Shown in pieces: positions 1 through 12,327 of a DNA stretch of 64,000 nt. The DNA is from Linepithema humile (taxonomy: Eukaryota; Arthropoda; Insecta; Hymenoptera; Formicidae): the NCBI RefSeq assembly GCF_040581485.1, contig NC_090132.1:12902146-12966145 (forward strand), in the 5' to 3' direction. Position numbers and translations under genes: made by a program. The notes beneath the pieces are model-generated. The model worked only from the letters and a program-made list of their open reading frames with translations, did not search any database and was not told the DNA's origin. Positions within the stretch are counted from its first letter, which is position 1. Each line of letters opens with the position of its first letter.

Positions 1-244
1 CTAATGCTTTAAATTTAAAAGAACAAGGTTCAAGCTTTTATTTTATTTTTCCACTTAGAAAAATCTATTAGCTTTCGTTATTTTTTTATAGGTATTCAAA
101 AACCCTTTTCTTGCATTTTCGACACTTTTTTCAAAAACTAGGGTCAATTCATTATTTTTTGCTTCGGATTCGGATTCTATCGAAAAAAATTTATTGAAAT
201 TAGATTTCATTGCTTAAGAAGATGTTGGAATTGTTTATTTTACC

Positions 245-520
245 TCCTTTTCTAATTTTTATGGTTTCTTTTATTGTTTCTACAAATCTTTTTGTGTGAT
301 TAAAGTACACACGCTAATATATTAATGTCTGGTAAAATTAAAAAAAAAAAAGAAATAATTATGGAAATTTTATCGACATGCGTTTATATTAATTTTTTTC
401 TATTTTTGGTTTTAATTTAACCAATATATCAATACATTAGCTTGTGTATTTTAATTATACTAAAAGATTTGTAATTTTATAGAAGTAATAAAAAAAGTCA
501 TGAAAATTAAAAATGCGATA
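245..520. repeat. Foldback (inverted-repeat) element
   Basis: The stretch around 252-345 is an imperfect reverse complement of 400-510. Both arms carry the words for 'acaaatctttt', 'gtacacacgctaat' and 'tattaatg' in mirrored order, separated by an A-rich centre. This is the shape of a short non-autonomous inverted-repeat transposon. No coding frame is present and no target duplication could be fixed. The rest of 1-940 is AT-rich and shows nothing else recognisable. Confidence 0.45.
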
Positions 521-823
521 TGTTTTTCTTTTTATTTTTCGTGAAATTCTTTTTTTGGCTACTTGCGGAATGAAAAATTCTTTTAAATCAAGTTTTTTAT
601 ATTATTAGCATACGTATTTTAATTATAGAAAAGAATTTTTTATTGCAATCAAAAAAAAGAATTTGACGAAAAACAAAAGTTAATAAAAGAGAACTTCAGC
701 GTCTTCTTAGGTACTAAAATCCACATCGAACAGTGTTATTTTAAAAAATGTAAAATTTTTTTTTTAAATATTTAAATTTTTTTTACAAATTTGCTACTTA
801 TTTTTAATATTTAATTTAATTCA

Positions 824-828
<5 letters not shown>

Positions 829-889
<61 letters not shown>
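829..889. repeat. (TA)n microsatellite
   Basis: An almost uninterrupted run of alternating T and A lies just upstream of the first visible exon of the OB-fold gene, within its preceding intron or upstream region. Confidence 0.95.
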
Positions 890-890
<1 letters not shown>

Positions 891-947
891 CATTTGTTAC
901 ATTTGTTTATCTTATTTTTATGTTCATTTTACTGTTCTTCTTGACAG

Positions 948-1147
948 TGAGATTATTGGATATGTTGACGGGATAGAATCTCCTCGATTAGTAGGTACAA
1001 ACCAGCAATACAAATTTTATAAATTTTATTTAAATAATAATAAAGGAAGACGTGTTCAGGTAGTGGCGTGGAACGACGACATTAAGAATGTTGAACATTT
1101 TATTATGTCGAATCACGTAAGCATTGATAAAAAAATAATAATCTTTA

Positions 1148-1198
<51 letters not shown>

Positions 1199-1200
1199 TG

Positions 1201-1238
<38 letters not shown>

Positions 1239-2642
1239 TTTTTAATGTAGATAATACATATCGATGGAGCGTTTGCGAGACAACCTAGAAATAGCCAATT
1301 TAATAATGGCAATGTGGCATATGAGTTATTAATAAAAAAAAATACAATTATATCAAATTTAGGTTATTATGAAATGAAAACTACAAATAATAAATATAAG
1401 GAAACAAAATTATGTGATGTATTAGATAGTCCAGGATACATTAGTAAGTTATGTTTCCATTTCTATATAAATTTCTCTAAAAGTATTATTCAAAAATTTA
1501 AAATATTTTATTGTACTTTATTTTATTTTTTATTTAATATTTTAAATATTTTATAAATTTTTTTTCTTTTAAAATATTTATTTCATTTTTATACTATTAT
1601 AATACATTAGTAAGTTATGTTTCCATTTCTATATAAATTTCTCTAAAAGTATTATTCAAAAATTTAAAATATTTTATTGTACTTTATTTTATTTTTTATT
1701 TAATATTTTAAATATTTTATAAATTTTTTTTCTTTTAAAATATTTATTTTATTTTTATACTATTATAATACTAATAAAACTAAACTTTTATATTTCTTTA
1801 CCATATTATACATGTATATAAATACTTCAGTTTTAGATGGATATATTAAGACAAATTTTTCTGAAATTTTTAACACAAAATTAAACAAAATTATTGGATG
1901 TGGATCAATTACTGATGGCTTATATAAACTGGAAATACATATTTTAGATTTTTCTGATAATAATTATTTAGATTTAAATTTAAAAAAAGGTGACAAAGTT
2001 GAAATTAAAGGAATTATGCAACTCAATGGTAAAAATATTTATATTTCTCACTAATTTTAAAACTTTAATTTAAAAAATATTGTAATTTTATTAATTTTAA
2101 TTAAAGATAATATAATATTTATAATATTTTTTTTATTCATCTCGTAATAAATATTAAATAATATTAAATATAAATAAATATAAAAGCAAAAAAGCAAAAA
2201 ATTGGAAGAATAAAGAATAAATTATTTTATTTTTAATAAATAAAAATTTTAAATAAATAAAAATTTTTATAAAATCACACACTTAAAGTACGTACACATT
2301 AATTTATATATATAACTTTGATAATTTTATAGCTGATCCGCCATATTTACTTGTAAATGACATCAATGATTTAAAACAAAAAGATGGTCGAATGTCAATA
2401 CTCCATTTATTGAAAGGGATAAATACACCTCAGAAAAGAAAATTAGAAGGTATACAATTACAATAAATTTATTTGATTTAAAATTATAAATTTTTTTTTT
2501 AATAAAAATTTTAATTTAGAATTTAGAAATTTTAATTTAGAATTTTTATTATATAATATTAGTTTTACAAAATACATAATATTTCGTTACAGAAAAATTA
2601 GAAGAAACAGAATCAAAGAGTAAGAAGATAAATTGTACATAA
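948..2642 (+). CDS. Spliced OB-fold (RPA-like) gene, last five exons
   Basis: Five exons can be joined with consistent phase: 948-1116, 1251-1443, 1837-2028, 2333-2449 and 2593-2642. Each has an AG before it and a GT after it, and the last ends in TAA. The translated exons include VAWNDDIKNVEHF, IIHIDGAFARQPRNSQF and VAYELLIKKNTII. These resemble the single-stranded-DNA-binding OB folds of replication protein A large subunit. A second OB-like strand pattern follows in exon 3 (GDKVEIKGIMQLNG). The C-terminus is lysine-rich. The start lies left of the first visible exon, possibly outside the window. It may be a host RPA1-like paralogue or an RPA-like gene once carried by a Helitron, since one lies 7.5 kb downstream. 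The phase agreement is seen directly; the family is inferred. Confidence 0.5.
1147..1240. repeat. (TAA/ATA)n microsatellite
   Basis: A run of AAT/ATA trinucleotides with two ATG interruptions lies within the first visible intron of the OB-fold gene. Confidence 0.9.
1437..1768. repeat. 166-bp tandem duplication across an exon-intron border
   Basis: Positions 1437-1602 recur almost exactly at 1603-1768. The unit begins with the last seven bases of exon 2 and its splice donor (ATTAGTAAGTTATG), so the gene now has two copies of the same donor site in tandem. Both copies run through the same T-rich intron sequence. The near identity suggests a recent duplication. Confidence 0.9.
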
Positions 2643-2889
2643 AAATGTTACCATTATTATTAATTGTTATTATTTTATTTAATGTTATCATTTAATTATT
2701 GTTATAAATGTAAAATATGTTTGTATAAATTGAAATATAAATTCTTTGTTTTAATAAAAATTATTAAAATTATTATTATTTTTAAATGTTTAATACATAA
2801 CCAAATTATTAAAATTATTAAAATTATTATTATTTTTAAATATGTTTAATACATAACCAAATGTATTCAAGGAAACAAATTAAATTTAC

Positions 2890-3567
2890 CTGTCTGATAC
2901 TCATGGTGCATAATATGTATAAAAATATAAATGAGCATTCCATATAATCATCGCCTGGAAGATTTCTATGGGATAAACCTTGTATTCAGCTGATTGGAAC
3001 AAACGGTAATCTCGCAACAGTTCGTCCATCAAATATGTTATTGAACATACTTAACAGTGCCGTAAACGCAAATCTAATAGCAAACATGGATTTCATTTTT
3101 ACAAGAGATAATTTTCGATTATTATTCTTTAATCTTTCCTCTTCGCGTTCTATCTTCTTCTTCTGCTGCTTGTCCAAAGAGTCTTCATGAGCCTCTTTTC
3201 TTTTTTCCACTGGCAAACAAAATCACTTTATACAGATATTTTTTTGTATATACAATTCCTCATATAATACCTCATAAATATCTTGAATACCTCATAGATA
3301 TTTTGTAGACTTATATTTTTTACTCTGCTTTTCAATTTTAGCCTTTAATTTTTGATATTTTTCAGTTCTATACACCATTAACCATGTCAAACCTAAACAA
3401 TATATATAAAATAAATATATTAGAACAAATAAATTAAATAAATTATTTTGTTTTTTTTTCAATTTATAAATACATTTATGAAAATATTGCTTTTTATGTT
3501 TTTTACCTTTACCCGATAACGCTGTACATATACTGATAAATACAATAAGGATGGTGTCTGCCCACAT
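2890..3567 (-). pseudogene. TMCO1-like ER membrane protein, broken and 3'-truncated
   Basis: Three exons on the minus strand match transmembrane and coiled-coil domain protein 1, the ER calcium-load-activated channel and translocon component. Exon 1 (3567-3507) gives WADTILIVFISICTAL. Exon 2 (from 3392) gives LTWLMVYRTEKYQKLKA. Exon 3 (3209-2890) gives KIEREEERLKNNN, MKSMFAIRFAFTAL and IFDGRTVARLPFVPIS. The exon 1 to 2 junction has GT-AG borders in phase. After PIS the frame meets TGA at 2986-2988, where the family has tyrosine; beyond it the same frame continues with recognisable family sequence to a donor at 2889. The final exon is not visible to the left, and the end of exon 2 is unclear. 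Introns are retained, so this is a duplicated gene fragment rather than a retrocopy. It could be an assembly error in a live gene, but the missing last exon argues against that. Confidence 0.75.
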
Positions 3568-3624
3568 ATTTGGGAATAAATTTTTTATTCGAAGTTCATA
3601 TAATTCAACAATTAACACCAAAAA

Positions 3625-4254
3625 TTATTGTTAATTCATTGAACTTCTTTTCCGTTAAAAGTGACTACGTATGCACTGTACAATATATAAGTCACGTTGT
3701 ATCAGAATTAAATTATGCACTTCACGATGCTATTAAATACATTCGTGTTAATTCAGAATATCGGATATAGCGTGAAATCAGTCTTCTTTTTAACAAACTT
3801 GTACATTGCTATCACATGCAGACATTTGGATTTTCAGATCGAATAACCTCTTTTCGATCCGATGACTATCACTGACGAAGCTATTATAAAACAGTACAGT
3901 GATAAATTACAATACTTGTGTACTTCCAGTACAGTTGGATTATTGTTAATTCATTGAACTTTTTTTCCGTTAAAAGTGACTACGTATGCACTGTACAATA
4001 TATAAGTCACGTTGTATCAGAATTAAATTATGCACTTCACGATGCTATTAAATACATTCGTGTTAATTCAGAATATCGGATATAGCGTGAAATCAGTCTT
4101 CTTTTTAACAAACTTGCACATTGCTATCACATGCAGACATTTGGATTTTCAGATCGAATAACCTCTTTTCGATCCGATGACTATAACCGACGAAGCTATT
4201 ATAAAACAGTACAGTGATAAATTACAATACTTGTGTACTTCCAGTACAGTTGGA
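3625..4254. repeat. 315-bp tandem duplication
   Basis: Positions 3625-3939 recur at 3940-4254 with only a few substitutions; the shared unit includes 'gttgtatcagaattaaatta' and ends at 'cagtacagttgga'. It lies just upstream of the TMCO1-like first exon, so it may have duplicated its promoter region. The open frame at 3570-3770 has no recognisable protein and is not called. Confidence 0.9.
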
Positions 4255-5010
4255 CCAGTTGATAATGTCATCGCTCTATAGTTACCTTCGGGCCCTTTTA
4301 TGAATATTATTAATATTTATTCAGAGCTGTGTTTACTTTCTACTTAAAAAAATCTTTTCCACTCATGCACAAGCCTTAACATATATTTTTTTTTTAAGTA
4401 CAAAGTAATTATCTGCAATTCTCTCATTTTTTTTTCTTATTTTTTCACATACTTTTATTTTATTACTTTTTTTATTTCACGCTTTCTCGCTTTTTTAGAT
4501 TTCTTTATTTTACGAGATTTTCATATTCTTTTATAAAATTATATTAATAATAATAAACTATAGTAATATATTAATAATAAACTATAAATAATAAACTATA
4601 GTACAAGTTTTTTAAATTTTATAAACCGATTCTGTATAGAAAATATTTGATTTACAAATAGAATTTAGTTATGTTTAGTTGTGATTTAAATTTCAGAAAT
4701 ATAAGTATAGATATCTAGCAAATCTCATTATATAATTACAAAGACAATATAAAATAAGTAATTATAATGTTTAAGGAGTTAATGAGAGAGAGATAAATAA
4801 ATAAATAATATGAATGCACTAATATGTATATATATATTATTATATGATATGTTGGATATTATTTATAAACTTTATTTTACAGCACAATATATCAAATTAT
4901 TATTGTATATAAAATAAAATAATTTAATAAAAATACATGTAGAAATTTAATAAAATGTTAAAAAATATAAGTATGAAAATTTGTCATTAAATCTATTGGG
5001 AACCAGCTTA
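4255..5010. other. AT-rich non-coding stretch
   Basis: No gene, RNA or clear repeat is seen. There are poly-T tracts, TAA-rich runs near 4540-4600 and a short (TA) tract near 4830. Confidence 0.6.
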
Positions 5011-5622
5011 ACATGCCAAGATCATATGGAGGTCATTTGTTTTTTTAAATAGAACACCCTATTTTTTATTTCCAAAATCTAATAGCTGGTGTCAAGAGCT
5101 TTTTAAAACACTATAATGAAGTTATTTTTTATTAAGTACTTTTTGAGTTATGAGGATTGAAAGTTACAGCATTTGGACATAAAATACAAAATATCTTGTA
5201 AAACATTCAATTTTTGGGAATCTTACCTTAATACTTTTATGCACAAAATAATGAGACAAATCAATTGGTATAAAGAAAACACATAGTTGCTTTCAAGAAA
5301 AAATATGTAATTTGTAACATGCAACTGCATACTTTTTTTTAAAACCAGCGTGTTTTCTTTATACCAATTCATTTGTCTCATTATTTTGTGCATAAAAGTA
5401 TTAAGGTAACATTCCTAAAAACTGAATGTTTTATAAGATATTTTATATTTTATGTTAAAATACTGTAACTTTCAAGCCTCATAACTCGAAAAGTACTTAA
5501 TGAAAAATAATTTCATTATAGTGTTTTGAAAAGCCCTTGACACTAGCTATTAAATTTTGGAATCAAAAATAGAGTATTCCATTTAAAAAAACAAAGTTGA
5601 CCTCTATATGACCTTGGCATGT
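5011..5622. mobile_element. Foldback MITE with about 290-bp arms
   Basis: The arm at 5011-5300 is the reverse complement of 5340-5622 with scattered mismatches. Shared words include CATGCCAAG, 'cataactc', 'tgcacaaaataatgagacaaat' in part, and 'ttggtataaagaaaac'. The centre is short and non-coding, so the whole element can fold into one long hairpin. Downstream, 'actcaccctgtata' near 5745-5757 resembles the terminal repeat of mariner-like elements, and the real right end may be there. No transposase is present. Confidence 0.7.
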
Positions 5623-6004
5623 ACACCCTAGGTTAAACCAATGTCATCATCTTATGTCCCCCTTGAAGTTATAAAACTTTTGTACAAAACAATCTTTGAT
5701 ACAAGCCTTAGTTTACGAAAAAAATCAATGCGTCACTTAAAATGACTCACCCTGTATATATATATATATATACATTCCTTTTTAAAAAAAAGCAAGATTC
5801 CTCGAACTAGAATATATCGAAGTGTTGAAATGTCTGTTTTTCGCGATACTGATTGGTTATCTTATTTGTGAGCTGCGATTTGCTTCACTCTTAACTGTCA
5901 TATAAATTTTGACAGTTTGTTTCTGAGTAGATATTACATAAATAAATAATAATTATCTAATATTAAAGAGAAAAATTGAGCAGTAAGAGAAGGAAAAAGT
6001 AAAG

Positions 6005-6045
<41 letters not shown>

Positions 6046-6210
6046 AGAGAGAAATAAGAAGAATAAGAAGAAGGTAGAAAAGGGAGAAAAAAGGTATGTA
6101 TAATATACGTTTATCGGTTGAAGCTCTTACAATTAGTTTTTTACTTTTGTTGCTGACTTAGAATGCATTTAAAAATTACGAGAATCTTGAAAAGCGAAAA
6201 TTTTCACGAA
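5623..6210. other. Non-coding, with a (GA)n tract
   Basis: No gene is seen. A (GA)n microsatellite lies at about 6008-6040 inside a purine-rich stretch. A short (TA)n run lies at 5755-5772. Confidence 0.6.
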
Positions 6211-7434
6211 TCAAGAAGCGCGAGCAGATAGCAAAACCTCATTCTTTATTTGAATTCCGCCGGACTTTTTGAAAGATATTCGCAATTGCTTGATGATATC
6301 TGTTAAAATTAATTTCTCTAAAATTTTTAAATAATGTACGTATAAATAATAACAAAAATATTGTTTGTATAAAATTAAAGTACATTGATGGTTTAATTTC
6401 ATACAAACAACAATCTCCATTTGAGAGATCGACTTTGAGAGATATTTGCAATTGCTGGATGATATTTGTTAAAACTCATATTTTTATAATTTTTAAATAA
6501 TGTATGTAATTAAGTACTTGAAATTTTAAAGAAATGAATTTTAACAAATATTATCCAGCAATTGCAAATATCTCTCAAAGTCGATCTCTCAAATGGAGAT
6601 TGTAATTTGTATAAAATTAAATCATCAATGTACTTTAATTTCATACAAATAACAATCTCCATTTGAGAGATCGACTTTGAAAGATATTTGCAATTGCTCG
6701 ATGATATCTGTTAAAATTAATTTCTCTAAAATTTTTAAATAATGTACGTATAAATAATAACAAAAAGATAGCAGATAATTTCAGCATTAATGATTTTGTG
6801 CTTTGACTTGCGTATAATATTTTTCTTTATATTGGCTGGATAACTTAATATTAAAACGGTTTCAGCATTAAAATATTATAGTAAATAGAGTATCAAATTA
6901 TAATTATTAGCTGAATCTTTAGCTATCCAGGCAATGTAAAAAAAAATATTATACATAAGTCAAAGCACAAAATCATTAATGCTAAAATTATTTGCTATTA
7001 TCTTTTTGTTATTATTTATACGTACATTATTTAAAAATTTTAGAGAAATTAATTTTAACAGATATCATCGAGCAATTGCGAATATCTTTCAAAGTCGATC
7101 TCTCAAATGGAGATTGTTATTTGTATAAAATTAAAGTACATTGATAATTTAATTTTATACAAATAACAATCTCCATTTGAGAGATCGACTTAGAGAGATA
7201 TTTGCAATTGCTCGATGATATTTGTTAAAATTCATTTCTTTAAAATTTCAAGTACTTAATTACATTATTTAAAAATTTTTAAGAAATATATATATATATA
7301 TATATAAACTGACTTTCTTTTTGGATGCTTCACCGGAATATATATATATAATTAAATATTCATTATAATACAGCTTATACTTACACTATAAATATATATT
7401 AATTTCTTAAATTTTATTAAAGGATAAAAAAACG

Positions 7435-7472
<38 letters not shown>

Positions 7473-8598
7473 GGAATAAAATAAAAGTGGAACAACAAAA
7501 AAAAAGAAATATAAAGAAGAAATAAGCAGAAAAAGGAAAAAAAAAAGTATGTATATAAATAAATAAATAAGTGTAAAAAATGTAAAAAATAATGTAAAAA
7601 AAAATATTATACATAAGTCAAAGCGATGAAATTAAAGTACATTGATGATGTGATTTTATACAAATAACAATCTCCATTTGAGAGATCGACTTTGAGAGAT
7701 ATTTGACATTGCTGAATGATTCGTTAAAATTTATTTCTTTAAAATTTTTAAATAATGTAATTAAGTACTTGAAATTTTAAAGAAATAAATTTTAACAAAT
7801 ATCATCGAACAATTGCAAATATCTCTCAAAGTCGATCTTTCAAATGAAGATTCTTATTTGTATAAAATTAAAATACATTGATGATTTAATTTCATATAAG
7901 AATCTTTATTTGAGAGATTGACTTTGAGAGATATTTGCAATTGCTCGATGATATTTGTTAAAATTCATTTCTTTAAAATTTCAAGTACTTAATTACACTA
8001 TAATATTATAATATTTTAATGTTGAAACCGTTTTAATATTAAGTTATCCAGCCAATGTAAAAAAAAAATGTATAAATAATAACAAGAAGATAGCAAATAA
8101 TTTCAGCATTAACGATTTTGTGCTTTGATTTATGTATAACATTTTTTTTTTACATTGGCTGGATAGCTTAATATTAAAACGGTTTCAGCATTAAAATAGT
8201 AAATAAAGTATCAAATTATAATTATTAGCTTAATATTAAGTTATCCAGGCAATGTAAAAAAAAATATGATACATAAGTCAAAGCACAAAATCATTAATGT
8301 TGAAATTATTTGCTATCTTTTTGTTATTATGTATACGTACATTATTTAAAAATTTTAGAGAAATTAATTTTAACAGATATCATCGAGCAATTGCGAATAT
8401 CTTTCAAAGTCGATCTCTCAAATGTAGATTGTTATTTGTATGAAATTAAAGTACATTGATGATTTAATTTCATACAAATAACAATCTCCATTTGAGAGAT
8501 CGACTTAGAGAGATATTTGCAATTGCTCCATGATATTTGTTAAAATTTATTTCTTTAAAATTTCAAGTACTTAATTACATTATTTAAAAATTTTAAAG

Positions 8599-8635
<37 letters not shown>

Positions 8636-8754
8636 TTTTTTTTTTTATGCTTCACCGAAATATATATATAATTAAATATTCATTATAATACAGCTTATAC
8701 TTACACTATAAATATATATTAATTTCTTAAATTTTATTGAAGGATAAAAAAACG

Positions 8755-8798
<44 letters not shown>

Positions 8799-9310
8799 GG
8801 AATAAACTAAAAGTGGAACAACAGAAAAAAAGAAATATAAAGAAGAAATAAGCAGAAAAAGGAAAAGAAAAAGTATGTATATGTATATATCTTTTTGTTA
8901 TTATTTATAAGTACATTATTTAAAAATTTTGTTATTATTTATAAGTACATTATTTAAAAATTTTATTTGTTAAAATTCATTTCTTCAAAATTTTTAAATA
9001 ATGTAATTAAGTACTTGAAATTTTAAAGAAAATTTTAACAAATATCATCGAGCAATTGCAAATATCTTTCAAAGTCGATCTCTCAAATAAAGATTTTTAT
9101 TTGTATGAAATTAGAATACATTGATGATTTAATTTCATACAAACAACAATCTCCATTTGAGAGATTGACTTTGAGAGATATTTGCAATTGCTCGATGATA
9201 TTTGTTAAAATTTTCTTTAAAATTTCAAGTATTTAATTACATTATTTAAAAATTTTGAAGAAATGAATTTTAACAAATATCATCCAGCAATTGCAAATAT
9301 CTCTCAAAGT
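6211..9310. repeat. Array of nested inverted and tandem repeats
   Basis: A block containing 'gagagatcgactttgagaga', 'tatttgcaattgctcgatg' and 'caagtacttaattaca' recurs many times in both orientations, forming adjacent palindromes. On top of this, about 7140-8440 is repeated with changes at 8440-9230 and beyond; for example the 'gatgcttcaccg' block at 7325 recurs near 8645. Each larger unit carries a (GA)n microsatellite (7438-7470, 8757-8795). These look like piled-up MITE copies spread by segmental duplication. Translated frames within are repeat-derived and not genes. Confidence 0.8.
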
Positions 9311-9759
9311 CATATAGTACTTATATTAGTCTTATATTACTTTTTTTGAGTAGTGTATAATAATTTTTTATATTTTTAAAATAAATATAAATATATTAAT
9401 ATTTATTATTTCTTTTGTTTTAGGTACTTTGAGTGAAGTTCTAGAAAAAATTAATAAATATAAACAATAGAGAGACAGAAAAAGAAAAAGGGAAAACAAG
9501 AAAAAAGGAGAAGAGAAGAATATCTATTCATATTATAATATTACTAATTAGTTGAATATAATTATTATTATTATATTAAAATGTTTAATTATATTGTGTT
9601 GTAATATATAATTACGTTGTATATAAATAGTAATTTTAAACACTTAGTTAATATTTTATTACAGTTATATTTATATTATTAATTATTGTGTTGTAATTTA
9701 TTTTATGTGTAATCTATTATATGTGTAATTGATAATAAATATAATGTTAATCTTAATGA

Positions 9760-9793
9760 ATGATAATTGATGATAAAGATTATGATGATAATT

Positions 9794-9840
<47 letters not shown>

Positions 9841-9935
9841 AATGATGATGATGATGATGATAATAATGATGATAATAATGATGATGATAACAATGATGAT
9901 AACTATGATGATAATAATGTTGATATTTATCATTT
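9760..9935. repeat. (GAT)n microsatellite
   Basis: A GAT/AAT trinucleotide tract. Its three plus-strand frames read as poly-Asp, poly-Met and stops, and the reverse reads as poly-Ile. None is a plausible protein. Around it, 9311-10155 is AT-rich with no gene; a possible terminal exon (after 'ttttag' at 9423 to TAG at 9469) cannot be linked to a gene. Confidence 0.9.
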
Positions 9936-10155
9936 TCCTACATATTTGCATGCATTAAAAAAATTCTTTATATATAATTTTTATTGTATACTAACAATTA
10001 AAAGAATAAAACAAACTAAATTTTGATAACATATTTGTTTAAATTTAATAAATAGAATTTTATAATTAATGTAATTATATAAATATATATAATATAATAT
10101 AAATAATATAAGTATATTATAAAATTAATATAGTGTATACTTATATTTTTGTCAA

Positions 10156-12103
10156 ATGCCGAAACGTAAGAAAGAGCGTACTTTAAACGAAGAACTTGAA
10201 TTTCAACGACAATGTCGTGAAAGAATTGCAGAAAATCAACATCGTCGTTATTCAGTTGCTAAAGAAATAAAAAATAAATTAAAAACAGTTGATTATAGAA
10301 AATATGCTATAAATGTTACTGGTACAATACATGATAATCATATAACAGAACTGAACAAAGAACATTCTTTAGATATTACACTAATAAACAAACAAATTAG
10401 TTGCACTGATAACATACATACTAATCGCATAATAGAAATAAATGAAGAAATAATTGAAGGAGATCCTGGAAATACTATATCATTAAATCAGCAAAAAAAA
10501 GTTATGCAGAATATCTATCTCATTATCGATCACAGAAAAAACAACAACCTTGTTTAAATATTAATAATACAATATTAATTGACGACATAAATGAATACTA
10601 TATTGGTTCTATGGATGTGTCTTGTGTTCATTGCAATGCAAAATATTTTGCAGCCGAAAAAATATCTAATAAAGGCAATTCATTTCACGATTGTTGCAAT
10701 CATGGCGCAGTATATTTGCAACCATTGCCTGAATTTCCTCAATTTATTCATAATTTATTTGATGGTAGTCATGTAAAATCTAATGATTTTTTTAAACATA
10801 TTCGCAGTTATAACAGTTCATTTTCATTTGCATCATTTAATGCCAATTTAATTAATTTTCAAAATAGACGACCTGGTCCGTACTGTTTTAAAATACAAGG
10901 ACAGATTTATTATCAAATTAATACAGCGTTATATGCTGCGCAAAATGAAAGTCCTTCTTACGGTCAACTTTTTATTGTGGATTTAAATGAAGCGATCGAT
11001 CATCGTCTTAATCAAAATTCGTGTTTAGATTTTGAAATTGTTCAAAACCTTGAACATATAATGCGGAGATCTAATGTATTTGCTCAATCTTATCAAATGA
11101 TGGGTGAAGAATTAGAAAATCAACGACGTTTGGAAATGGAATCTGGTGATTTGTTACCAGGATTACAATTATCATTTACTTTAAGATCAGGTATGGATCG
11201 ACGTCGATATAATGCTCAAAGAACTAATGAAGTTGCAGCTGTTTTTCGTACTACTGCTGATGGAGAAATTCCAGAATCATATGTTACAATACGTAATAAA
11301 AATACTAAAATTTTGCAAAAAGTAAGTATTATGGATCCAAATGTTGAACCATGGATATATCCATTATTTTATCCATATGGCACTCATGGTTGGCATCGTG
11401 ATTTAACAAAATTAAATAGCAATAAACGAATAACAAGAGGACAATATATTAAATATCGTATGGCTATTCGTGATGAATTTAATGTTTTTATATTAGGTCG
11501 TCGCTTATTTCAACAATGGCTTGTGGATAGTTATGTAAAAATGGAAAAGGATAGAATTGATTATTGCAAAACTCATCAAAAAGAACTACGTTCTGAAACA
11601 TATCAAGGTTTAAGAGATTATATACAAACTATGGCAAATCATTTAAATGGACGTATTGGCAAAATGGTAATACTTCCTTCCACATTTATTGGATCACCAC
11701 GTAATATGATGCAAAATTATCAAGATGCAATGGCAATTGTTAGTAAATTTGGAAAACCAGATCTTTTCATTACAATGACTTGTAATCCAAAATGGCGTGA
11801 AATTGAAGAAAATCTTTTGCCTGGTCAGCAAGCTTCTGATAGACCTGACATTTGTGCTCGCGTTTTTAACATTAAAAAAAATTATTTAATTGACTTGATT
11901 GTTAAGCAAAAATTTTTTGGTGAAGTAGCAGCGTTTGTGTATGTTATTGAATTTCAAAAACGTGGTTTGCCTCATGTTCATATGTTGATTACTTTAAAAT
12001 ATAATTTTAAAATAACAACTCCACAGATTGTTGACAAATATATTTCTGCTGAAATTCCTGATCCATCTGACAATCGTATTTTACATGATATAGTTATGAA
12101 GCA
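10156..12103 (+). pseudogene. Helitron Rep N-terminal part
   Basis: This encodes the front half of the rolling-circle transposase. The first frame starts MPKRKKERTLNEELEFQRQC and runs to 10,557; the second runs from about 10,500 to the LTR. The change of frame falls at an A8 run at 10,494-10,501, a typical slippage site. The downstream frame has the Helitron-like N domain, then PDLFITMTCNPKW and the HUH motif in KRGLPHVHMLI (His-x-His). The last native codons before the LTR are at 12,099-12,104. The catalytic tyrosines lie in the downstream part. Confidence 0.85.
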
Positions 12104-12105
12104 TG

Positions 12106-12160
12106 TAACGATGCAGCCCGCTGCATCGTTACGGCTACGGACCGTCCATCGTCCGTAGCC
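12106..12160 (+). other. Two consecutive hairpins at the LTR 5' end
   Basis: A perfect stem GTAACGATGCAG / CTGCATCGTTAC with a four-base loop is followed directly by GGCTACGGAC / GTCCGTAGCC with a short loop. The two stems occupy the outermost bases of the LTR. Confidence 0.85.
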
Positions 12161-12319
12161 CACCAAGGGCGCATCGCGCGCCGATAAATTTCCTATCAAA
12201 AACAACGGCGGTCAACCGCCGAAAATCCCCCACACCCGACCGTTCCGAAATTCCGTATTGTGGGGGCCGCCGAAACCGCCGATGCTTGCCGATTCGAAAT
12301 CATTCGGCCGCCAGCCGGG

Positions 12320-12327
12320 TATAAAAG
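12320..12327 (+). promoter_or_regulatory. LTR TATA box
   Basis: TATAAAAG within a GC-rich stretch. The start of R would be expected about 30 bases downstream. Confidence 0.65.

Noticed and set aside
9703..10026. Poly-Ile, poly-Asp and poly-Met frames
   Set aside because: They are translations of a GAT trinucleotide microsatellite in different frames.
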